64,000 nt of DNA. It comes from Eleusine coracana subsp. coracana (taxonomy: Eukaryota > Streptophyta > Magnoliopsida > Poales > Poaceae). The stretch covers positions 52,735,882 through 52,799,881 of the forward strand of contig CM064430.1 in assembly GCA_032690845.1 (NCBI GenBank), written 5' to 3'. The notes beneath the pieces were generated by a model. That model saw only the letters and a list, made by a program, of their open reading frames with translations. It searched no databases and was not told the origin of the DNA. A program made the translations under genes and the position numbers. This document shows, piece by piece, positions 22,861 through 32,021 of this stretch. Numbering within the stretch: position 1 is the first letter of the stretch; each line of letters starts with the position of its first letter.

Positions 22861-23992
22861 GCGCTAGGTAGAAAGGTAATGGCAATTTTCTTCAGCAAGT
22901 CTGCTCGGAGTTGATGACTAGTAACAATAGAGATGTAGGTAGCATCTAGCAATTCTAACAAAACGCTGAGCGAGGATTTCATGTTCCTTACTTACATTGT
23001 CCAAGCGGCTGTTGACAAGTTGATTGTTGGATATCTAAACATTTTTTGTCTCTTTGATATATCCGGAGAGAAATTTATCTTTGACAGGGGATGCTAGTGC
23101 TCTGGTGATGTATTATCATGTCTTTCACCTTTACACCTTTTGATAAAAAAAGGTCTAAGATAGAATACCAATCTATGTTTGCAATTATTATGTGTTCCAT
23201 GTTTAAAATGAGGCCAAGTATGGGTTACATTTAGTTGGGAAAAGTGCAGCCGTCTTCTTTTTTTTCTCCAACTTTAGCAACATTATTGAAGATAATGGTG
23301 ATTTATTCTTTATTTCCTATTCCATTGTTGTCTTTTCTGCTAAAAGCTTAATGGTGGCAATCAGTTACTTCATTTCAGAAGTGCGCAACTCTGCACATGA
23401 TGTGCTCTCTTTCCCGATGTGGTGTACATATTGGATAAGCATCTCGAATGAGCTTTGACTACTCGATCATTGCCCACAACTGAGTTGAAAGTTAACTGTG
23501 CAAGAACCCAACAAAATAGATCTATAAAGAATTACAACACTATTTAAAGGTAGGAAATCGATGTTGTGAATTTGTCAACATCCTGTCTTTTCCTTTACTG
23601 GCTAAAGTAAAGTATAGCTTCTTGTTATTGTGCTATCTGAACTTATTTTTTGCTGAAATTTTATGGATGATCCCTTTGGGTATGTTCGTCCACAAACTCA
23701 TCGATTTACTTAATTTCATTCTTACTGCTATGCTACAGTATCATAAACTGCAACTCTGCAAGTGCAGTGTTTCTCGATGCATCCTACAGTAAGATAGTGT
23801 ATACTGATCCTCACTGCAGCAGCTAATTGCAGTAGTCAAACTACTTTACATCTTCTGAATTCTGATGAAAAAGAAAAAAGATAGTTATGCCAATTATGCG
23901 TGCTACTCACACCGAGCAACACCCAAACTTCCTTTTAGCATATTAGGCATTCCAGTAATAATTGCTGACTTTTACTGTCCAAAATGCTGACC
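22861..23992. other. DUF868 3' flank and intergenic DNA, no gene seen
   Basis: AT-rich sequence with no open frame of note. The first few hundred bases are presumably 3' UTR. Confidence 0.4.
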
Positions 23993-24320
23993 AGTATTTT
24001 TAAAAAACTACTGCCCAATAGTTTGATCTAACGATATAGATTTTATAATCTAAAATCATAACTATTTGTCAGTAGTTTCTTTATTTGAGGATAATATCGG
24101 AAAAAAATAAGAGTTATAGATTTATAGTAATTAATTTTTATTATTATAAATAAAGATACATTAACAATCTAATTAATAACTAATGTATATATTTTTTAAG
24201 ATAAACTAACATTTTAATAATTTTATAAAATTAATATTTTATCATGAAAATAAATATTAATTAATAGTGTAATTATAAAATTATCCTTAAACTACTGGTC
24301 AGTAGTTTTTCAAAACTACT
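23993..24320. mobile_element. Candidate MITE with about 32-nt inverted ends
   Basis: The ends at 23993-24024 and 24289-24320 are imperfect inverted copies sharing AAAAACTACTG near the left end and CAGTAGTTTTT near the right. Each end is itself partly palindromic. The 328-bp interior is about 80% A+T and non-coding. No clear target duplication could be fixed, so the superfamily is undecided. Confidence 0.55.
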
Positions 24321-25820
24321 AACTAGTACTCCCCTAATAATTACGTGTTTCTAGAAGCACTCGTTGGTTATTAGAGCTGATGTGGGGAGCTCACTTACTG
24401 AAGTAAAGAATATCCCATCCGGGCTGGTCAGCGTAGGGCCACGGATTGACTTGGCATTCCACTGATTTCCCCACGGGCCCCATGATATCTGCAGATCATT
24501 GTCGGTACGGCCGGCGAGGAGGCTTCTCCTCCGCGAGAGCCGAGGGAAAGCGAGGAGGCAACCACTTGAACAGGCCGGGCCACGGGTCAGTCGCCAGTCT
24601 CTGCCCAGTTTTATTTAGTTTACCTCTCGCCATCGCTTAGGATACTGAAACCATCGCCATCCGCGGTCGCACGCACGCATCATTTCGTCTCCTTTTCCTC
24701 CTGCTCCAATTCCTTCCGGAACAAATGGTTTAATTATTTGTTTTGCGAAGGAACCGTTGCCGATTTTTTCCAATTGGCTCGTGGCGCAACGGCGATGTTC
24801 TAACCATTGATTTCACTTCTGGGTGGACCTGGGAAGGCCATGTAGGCACGCTGTTCTTGGCTCAGCAGTGTCGTCACCGACGGAGAGAGGTCCTAATGAA
24901 GTAGTGGTGGTTAATGGAAACGTGCGTTGCAGGAGCTATTTTTGAATTGAATTATTGTAAGAAGGGAAGAGCGTGTAGCTCAATAGTCTGCTGATGACAG
25001 TGGAAAAGACATTATTTGCATGGAGGGCTATTTGGCACGTTTGAATTGAAGTCCGTGTGTACATATTAAGTGGTCATGGCTTTTTGTCAGCAAGCGATTT
25101 CCATGCACATTTGTGTCTCACCAGATCCAGTAGCAACTAAATTTGTTACATCTTTTTTCTTCTGACGAGGTGTCAAAATTCACGTTAGGGTCCATGATAC
25201 ATCCCCCAACGCAGTAGTAGAAATGCTCGACTACCCGGTGTCTTCTACTGACAGAGAAATGGTTCACAAAACAGCTTTTCTTTCTTTTAGACCTGCTTGC
25301 CAAGTAGTAGCTCACTCAATGCACATAAAATAGACCAATTAAACTCGTGGCCCGTGTTCTTGACACGGTAGGCCATGACGGCCACAAAAGGTTAACTATG
25401 ACCTACCAGCGTCGTAGTAGCACTAGCAAAATCATTTCTCTTCCGTTCCGTCACCGAGAAACCTTTTTCCGGAGACGAAAGGCACCCTCCCGCTCCTCGC
25501 CCGCTGCTTGTTTATTCGCTGAGAGATTTGGACGGACGGCGACGCCGCACAGAGATTTTTAAAGCCGGGGATTAAGAAGCACGGGAGCGCAGCGTGATCG
25601 GGCGGTAGGAATAGTATAGCAGAGTAAAGCAGAGGACTTCACCCTGCTTCGAAGCAACTCTCTGTTCTCTCTCGCCTTCTTCTCCCTCTCTCTCTTGCGC
25701 ACGCGCACGGTTTGAACGCCTCGGCGATAAGCAAGGCATTTGCTCTGCGCATGAGGGGGAGGCGGTAGCAACAAGGTCGAAGCAGGCGAGAGAGGAAGCA
25801 AAACCCATCGATCGTCGGTC
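24321..25820 (+). promoter_or_regulatory. Upstream region of the microprotein gene
   Basis: The region has no supported coding sequence. 25560-25820 is CT-rich just upstream of the ATG, as expected of a grass 5' leader. Short frames at 24446-24640 and 25347-25562 have no family features. Confidence 0.35.
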
Positions 25821-26220
25821 ATGGGCTGGCTCCAGTCCCTCTTCTCGCCGCTCAAGAAGATGTGGATCCGCATGCATTCCGCGCAGAGGAAGAGTACGTT
25901 CGCTCTCTTCACTGTTCTTCTTCTTTTCTCGTTAATTATTGTTCTTCCTCCATGTCAAATTCGCTGCAGTGTTTTTATTGGAAATTTTGCGGCAGTTTCT
26001 CCTGCTTTTTTGATATTGCCTGGTAATTACTAGGATACATGAGTTGTTACTTGTTTCCCATGAATTGTGCGCTCATGTTTTCTGCTTTCCTGATGATCAA
26101 ACAGAGCTGGGAATCTACATCCTGTACGAGGACGTCAAGTCGTGCCCGTGCGAGGACGTGCAGATACTCTGGTCCATCCTCGTGGAGTCCCACCCGCCAC
26201 CGCTGCGCCTGAAGCACTGA
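25821..26220 (+). CDS. Conserved plant microprotein, 62 aa, two exons
   Basis: Exon 1 is 25821-25893 (MGWLQSLFSPLKKMWIRMHS, then four residues). Exon 2 is 26105-26220 (LGIYILYEDVKSCPCEDVQI, then LWSILVES and a basic end), stop at 26218-26220. The 211-nt intron has GT at 25894 and AG at 26103-26104, and splits a Lys codon. I recognise the pattern (MGWLQSLFSPLKK... then GIYILYEDVKSCPCEDVxxLWSILVES) as a small conserved plant protein without a known function. The N-terminus could form an amphipathic helix. The CPCEDV core with two Cys is striking. There is no signal peptide. Neither exon stands out by length, so gene finders may miss it. Confidence 0.72.
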
Positions 26221-27439
26221 CCGACCGGGCTCCCCGGCCACGCCGCCGTCCCGTCCGTGGAGCACGGCGCAGTAACGTCCCGACGGGCGATGGCAGCTGC
26301 GGAACCAACCGACACGACGAAACTGTCGGTGTACATAAAGATGATGACGAGTGGTAGTTCACCTTCTTCAAGAAAGAGATAGGACGACGATTGCTTCCAA
26401 GAAAGAAAGAAAAAAAAAAGATTGCTTCCCTTTGAGCCATGGAAATGGTGCGCATAGGCGATGAGCTCCTTCCTCCTCTTCGCAGGCAGGTGTCCCCCAC
26501 CGACACTACTACGAAGCAAAAAAAAAAAAAAATCCTTCTTGATTAATTTTTTTCCCTTCTCCTTTCTCCTTTGCTTTTCTTTTTGGAAAAGGAACAAACG
26601 GCACATGTAGCGGTCGCCGTTGGTTGTGATCGGGTGGGTCAATGGCCACGCATGCGTGCGCCGGTACCTTGTAAATACAAAAAGCAAGACGAAAAGAGAA
26701 GAAGCTATGTACATACCAATGGTTGTGATGGTGATGATGAGAAAAAAAAAAAGACGTGCAAATTTAAGCTAGTAGCAGTGGCGTCGCGTGCGTTTGCTCT
26801 GGGTTGCATGGTGGTTGACCACAGGCGCACACGTGTGGGTGGGCGCACGGGCGGCTCGCCCGGGGAACGCGGGCGTCCATGGTTAATGTGTTTGCCGACG
26901 CACCATGGATGAGTTCCGGTGGCGGGTGGCTTTCACCGGCGCCATCGCATCGTTCGTTTGTCAACGTCGAGGTGGTTGGCTGGCTCGAGCCTGCACTGTA
27001 CTGCACTGCACTGCGGGGTTGGTCTCGTTGCCGCCGTCGCGCCCGACGCGGGAAGCTGAGCTCAGGAGAAACAGAGCAGGGCAGCCTCGGGTTGGTAGCA
27101 TGTCAAAGATGAGCCGATATGTCCAGGGGACAAATTTTTTTAAAAAAAACCGAAAAGATGTCATGGCGTTGTGTTTCCATGTCAGACGAGTACAACGTAT
27201 CGGATTCTTGCTTCACGTTCCCGGCCTGGACACAAAGTAATAACGGCAGCGTCGTACATAAACTGGGAAAGCACACGCACGGCACACGGCCAGGCGCGTG
27301 CGGTCGGATAGCATAGAAGACGGCGCCCTCTGGAGACCAGAAGCTGCGGTGGTGTCCCTGCCGTTCCGCCGTGATCCGATCACGGGGACGGGGAGGAGGA
27401 GCGAAGCGGGATCACTCGGACGCGTGCTCCACTGCCGAG
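26221..27439. other. 3' flank of the microprotein gene and intergenic DNA
   Basis: Contains A/T homopolymers (26519-26533, 26740-26751) and moderately GC-rich patches at 26760-27110. Open frames on both strands are short and uninformative. No gene is supported. Confidence 0.35.
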
Positions 27440-28487
27440 GCCACGTCCACACCCGTCTCCTCTCCTGGGGCGACAAGCGCATCACCGTCCGATTCCGCGC
27501 CGTGTGCCGTCCCTGGCGGCGGTGCTCGCCGGACCCGCGCCTCGACGGCCGTTTCCTCCCCCGCCGGTGGATCATGCTCGAAAAGTCCACCCTCGGGGCG
27601 CGCTGCCGCCGCTGCCGGTTCCTCAACGTGACCACCGGCGAGTGCATCGGAACAGACCTCCCGGAGCTGGACGAGCACAGGTTCCTCCCCTCACGCTCAC
27701 GCCCGAGGGCCTCCTGTTACTCCTCCACAAGCGCACGCTCGTGGTCCGCCTCCTCAACCCGCTCACGCGCCAGCTCACGGACCTCCCGCCACTGATCAAC
27801 ATTTTTCGAACCCGGGGAACCGACGTCAGACGACTGTTTCGGCGCGTCCGACGTCGGGGTCGTCGTCGTCCTTAGCGGCAGTCTGTTTCTTTTATACGAA
27901 GGCGGTGCTTGTCGTGGCGAAGCCGGGCGACGAGCACTGGACCGTACGTCGTCGACACGGACGACCACACGCGCATCTACTCGGCACTCCCGTTCGCGGG
28001 CGGCTACTACTGCGCAACGCGCGAAGGTGTCATGGTGTTGGAAACCGGCCGGCAACAACAACACGACGAGCTCGTCGTCGGGTCGTCACGAACAGCCGCC
28101 GCGGTCACGGGCAGGGGAGGTTCGTTATCCAGCTTCATAGCTATGACAGACACCCTCCACCTGGTGGAGAACGGCGGGGAGCTGTGGTGCCGGTCAAGGG
28201 CCTAGGCGGCCGAGCCGTGTTCACGGGCATGGAACGCTCGGTCTCTGTACCGGCACGGACATTCTCGCCGTTTCTAGATGCTGACACCATCTACTTGGGT
28301 TCCGATTATGGCACAAGAATGCGGTGGTATAATCTTGCAGATGGCAGCAGCGAGACTCGCCCGAAAGAATCATATCAATATATCATTGTGAATTTGTGAT
28401 GATGATAGGGAAATTTTGTGGTATGCAGAGACCGTAGTGGATTGTCTCTCCTATAGCATCTATGGCAGCGGGGAGCAACTTGTCTGA
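27440..28487 (+). pseudogene. F-box/DUF295 pseudogene with multiple frameshifts
   Basis: Family sequence can be read across three frames in the right order. FRAVCRPWRRCSPDPRL, FLPRRWIMLEKS and FLNVTTGECIGTDLPELDEH lie at 27490-27680. TPEGLLLLLHKRTLVVRLLN follows at 27695-27790, VLVVAKPGDEHW at 27908-27943, and ALPFAGGYYCATREGVMVLE at 27980-28045. GRAVFTGMERSVSVPARTF and DADTIYLGSDYG lie at 28200-28315, and a final DCLSYSIYG is near 28440-28470. At least four frameshifts and a deletion of the central GLADD-type segment are evident. The closest relative in the window is the intact gene at 30203-31468, in opposite orientation. Confidence 0.85.
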
Positions 28488-28910
28488 GGTCACCAATCGA
28501 GGCCGCGGAAATCTAAGGCTGTATGCAGCTGGTCAACAGGATCAATGTAGGCCGTTGGCATGGAAACGTTTACCACCTCTTCTTTTCTCACTGCAATTTC
28601 ATGATGCTCATAGCTAGGTGTACCTCTTCTTTAATTAATGAAATTTGCATTGTCTGGTGCCGGTTCCTTCTTTAAAAAATAAGCATGATGTAGCATCTGT
28701 ACTTGTATTTTGGATGGAGAAACACACTGCTGCGCCCTATTCAATGTCTATTTTAGGATAATTAACCTATTGTTTCCGTACCAATTTTCTTGTGAACGAA
28801 TAATAGCCTACTCCCTTCTCCTTAATTTTTTTTTCTCTAGGAACTACTCCTCTGTATTTGAAAAAGAGACACTTTGACCAAGCTAAATTTTTTAAAACTT
28901 TGATTACTTA
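28488..28910. other. Intergenic DNA, MITE-like start
   Basis: AT-rich. The stretch at 28846-28905 (CTACTCCTCTGTATTTG onward) resembles the end of a Stowaway-type MITE. A matching opposite end was not found. Confidence 0.3.
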
Positions 28911-29082
28911 TAACAACTATATATGAAATTTTTAGTTAGAAATACCGTACAAAATAATGCAAGACTGGTAATAGTTAGTTATAACTACAAAAAATATAAC
29001 AACTATATATGAAATATTTAGTTAGAAATACCGTACAAAATAATGCAAGGCAGGTAATAATTAGTTATAACTATCAAAATAT
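28911..29082. repeat. Two-copy tandem repeat, 86-bp unit
   Basis: TAACAACTATATATGAAAT starts at 28911 and again at 28997. The two 86-bp copies match except for a few substitutions. The unit is AT-rich and non-coding. Confidence 0.85.
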
Positions 29083-29485
29083 ATATAACTAAAAATCAGA
29101 AAATTCAGGTTGGAAGCGCAAGGTCTCAAAAAAAAAAAAAAGGCAAGAAAGTCTGATTTACATCGATCATTATCTTGGCGAACAACCCCTTTGCATAAAC
29201 CAACAAATCACTGTTTTTGAAGTGGCACAAGCCAGCTGGGTACATTGCAAAATCACACAATCCCATATATATGCCATTAGTGTCTCAATGACAAATGGTA
29301 TCCACTTGTGTCATTGACAGTTGCATATTTGGGAATCTGAAATGTTGCAATGGCTCCTATGAAAATATTCCTTCAGAATACCTCTCCCAGTATTAATAGA
29401 TCATGACTAATGACATCAAACTTTGCAGTTCAGTTGAATGAATACACCTTGAACGCATTGGAAGATATGACTACATGGAGACATT
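29083..29485. other. Intergenic DNA, no gene seen
   Basis: AT-rich sequence with an A-tract at 29129-29141. No open frame or repeat end can be supported. Confidence 0.35.
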
Positions 29486-29990
29486 TTTTCTTAGAAAATG
29501 GAATAATATTCCGGCCTCTATGAAACGTGCACAGCCTACATGGAGACGGGATTCCAAAAGAATGTTTTTCCCGTAACAGGGCATGCCCTGAAATTTCGTT
29601 ACTGATTGCGTACTTGCACCCCTTCCTGGCTTCAGATCCGCATCAGCTCTCTTCCATTGTTCTCGGCTTGTGCATTTTCCTGTCTTGGGTGGAAGGCGAC
29701 TGCATTCTGCTGCAACGCCGCAGCCCCTGCTTCAAGTGCCTCCCTGTCTGCTTCCTATTGTAGGCCTGGCCAATAGTTCAGAAAAAAACAGCAGCATAAC
29801 ACACAATCTTAGTAGGAGATCTGATAATATTCTTTTTGAAACACCTTAGCTTCCAAATTGGCCAAGCAATTGCTGCTAGGCCATCTTTGTGAAACCTCTT
29901 GCCTTGAGGCAGATATTTCTGCACCCTGACCATGTATTGCTCTGCAGATTCAGGTTTGCAGGTCAGCTAATTTGCAGTGCAGCTCATAAA
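29486..29990 (-). mobile_element. 3' fragment of an L1-type LINE
   Basis: Read on the minus strand, 29900-29785 encodes FHKDGLAAIAWPIWKLRCFK, which resembles the W-x-I-W-K-x-R tail that follows the zf-RVT domain of plant LINE reverse transcriptases. A stop follows. The strand then runs to an A-rich end (the T-tract at 29486-29491 on the plus strand), as expected of a 5'-truncated LINE. The domain reading is short, so the family call is moderate. Confidence 0.5.
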
Positions 29991-30202
29991 ATCCCAAGAA
30001 ATCCAACAGCAGCAAATCCTTTTATCACACATAGAAAGGGAGAACGCAAGCAATGAAACTAGCACATGGTCAACACTGAGGAAGAAATTAAGAGAATGGG
30101 AAAGGAAACCTCAGCGTCAATCTTGCTGCGCCGTACAACAAAGTAAAGGCCAAGCACAATAAGTGATACATTACTTAGCAGCAACACTAAGTAACAGATG
30201 GC

Positions 30203-31468
30203 TCACTCAAAGTTGCCCATGCCCCAGACGCAGCGGGAGAGGCAGTGGATGATGCTACACGGGTACATGTCAGCGCTCGAGTCGTTGTGGATGGGTTTGT
30301 TACTTGTATCTACGAGATTGTATCTGCCGGTCCCTGTCCTTTCACTAAAATCGCACCCGAGGTAGAGAGTATCCGCAGCTACAGAGGGAAAAGCCTCAGC
30401 GGCGACAGAGATTGTTCGGTTGCCGCCCATGAAAACAGCCCGTCCGTGGAAGCTCTTGGCCGGGACTAAGGTCCCGGAGTCCAAATCCACCCTGTACACC
30501 TCATACTTCCTCTTGTGATTATTTTGGGAATCACGGTATAACGAACGGTGCACCAGCATCAACTCCCCGGCATTGTCGACAAGGTGAACGCTGTGTGCCA
30601 TCTCAGAAAAGCGAATCGAGCTGCTGTTCTCGGCAGCCATCACCAGCCGCGGCTGCTGATCCATATCCAGCACCATAACATCAATGCCGATGCAACAGTA
30701 GAAACGACCTGCAGAAGAGACAGTAGAAAGCAAGGTCCCATCATAGACCACGGCCCAGCACTCGTCACCAGGCTTAGCGACGACAAGAACTCTGGGATCA
30801 GCGAAATAGACCGCTACCGTGGAGGCATCATCGGCAAGGCCAACGCCGTACACTTGAAGGCTCATCTCACCCATCGAAAGCATAGCGCGCTCGTCCTCTG
30901 TCAGCAGCGTGGTCACCGGCGGGAGGTGAATCAGCTGGCGCGTGAGCAGATTAAGCAGACGGACAACGAGGGTGGTCTCATTGAGAAGTAGAAGCAGGCC
31001 TTCCGGAGTGACAGCAAGGCACCTGAGCTCGTCAAGCTCCGGGAGGTCCATCCGGATGCACTCTCCCGTGGAGATGTTAAGAAAGCGGTGACAGCGAGGG
31101 TTGGCTGTGATGGCTTTGTCGAGCATGATCCATTGCCGGGGAAGGAAGCGGCGGTCCAGGCCACCGGCGCGTGGGTCGGGCGAGGATCGACGCCAGGGAC
31201 GGCACACGGCGCGGAAGCGGAGGTAGTCGGCGACGTCGTTGGCGAGCACGAGATCGGCGATCAGGCCTATCGGACCATCCCCACCAAGGTTCGCCCAGTC
31301 CCTCGTGAAGTTGCTACGACTGCTGAGTGTGCAGCACAAGTGCTTTTTCCCCCAACAAGTGTGCGGGTGCATCGTGAGCAGAGTTTGCTCGTGGTGATTG
31401 GATTTGTTGGACCCGTGCCGCGCTGCGATGGGATCAGGGGTCGGGAGGACGGCATCTGATCCGGACAT
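30203..31468 (-). CDS. F-box/DUF295 domain protein
   Basis: A single-exon 421-aa paralogue of the F-box/DUF295 family, a putative SCF ubiquitin-ligase substrate adaptor with unknown target. The F-box-like segment is at about residues 60-105 (LANDVADYLRFRAVCRPWRR). The DUF295 domain covers about 140-400 with VTPEGLLLLLNETTLVVRLL, VLVVAKPGDECWAVV, GRFYCCIGIDVMVLD, YRVDLDSGTLVP and ADTLYLGCDFSERTG. The first 50 residues are not family-like, so translation may instead start at the Met at residue 33 or nearer the F-box. The pseudogene at 27440-28487 is its inverted relative. No frame damage is visible, so it is probably functional. Confidence 0.87.
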   Translation of the reverse strand: MSGSDAVLPTPDPIAARHGSNKSNHHEQTLLTMHPHTCWGKKHLCCTLSSRSNFTRDWANLGGDGPIGLIADLVLANDVADYLRFRAVCRPWRRSSPDPRAGGLDRRFLPRQWIMLDKAITANPRCHRFLNISTGECIRMDLPELDELRCLAVTPEGLLLLLNETTLVVRLLNLLTRQLIHLPPVTTLLTEDERAMLSMGEMSLQVYGVGLADDASTVAVYFADPRVLVVAKPGDECWAVVYDGTLLSTVSSAGRFYCCIGIDVMVLDMDQQPRLVMAAENSSSIRFSEMAHSVHLVDNAGELMLVHRSLYRDSQNNHKRKYEVYRVDLDSGTLVPAKSFHGRAVFMGGNRTISVAAEAFPSVAADTLYLGCDFSERTGTGRYNLVDTSNKPIHNDSSADMYPCSIIHCLSRCVWGMGNFE

Positions 31469-31928
31469 GGGGATTGATTCCTGTGTACTACTGACCGTAT
31501 ACCGCGATGCCAGGATCGGAGCTAGAATAGGAACAGAATTCAGACTCGGTATATCTCTATCTCTACACTTTATTAAAGGAGGTGAGGTTGTCCACCCTTA
31601 TTCCACCGCTGCCTGAGTCATGCAGAGTCCGTTATATTTATTCTCCGCTACTTCTGCCGAGTCCCTCGATAGCGTTGATTTGGCTTCCGTTGCGTGATCC
31701 AACAGGTCCGCACAGTCGGGTCGGCTTCGGTCCTGTTCAAGAGAAAACAATACCGCAAATCAAAGTATGCTCCCTCGCCACGTTCCGTTAACACGCACGA
31801 TAGCCTTCCAGGTCGTGATCAAGCCCGCAGCAATCTACGGCAGCAGCCCGGCAACGTTAGAAACATCAGCCATTGAGCGTATTGCGAGAGCGGGCAAGAC
31901 AATGCGCCTCATCTCGCAATGGCCTAAT
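31469..31928. other. F-box upstream region and LINE target sequence
   Basis: This is the presumed promoter of the minus-strand F-box gene. On the plus strand, 31767-31943 has an open frame with protein-like composition (for example ETSAIERIARAGKTMRLISQ) that is interrupted by the LINE and resumes after it. I do not recognise the product. Confidence 0.3.
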
Positions 31929-31943
31929 AAGTGTCGGGCTGAC
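31929..31943 (+). repeat. Left target-site duplication of the 7.1-kb LINE
   Basis: AAGTGTCGGGCTGAC occurs here and again at 39067-39081, immediately after the LINE's A-tail. The first two A bases could belong to the tail, so the duplication is 13 to 15 bp. Confidence 0.93.
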
Positions 31944-32021
31944 TTTCACTTGTTGGCGTACTCCAGATAGCCGCAAAAGCAACGACTTCGAGAGCCGCGT
32001 GCTCTAATCTTTCACACCAAA

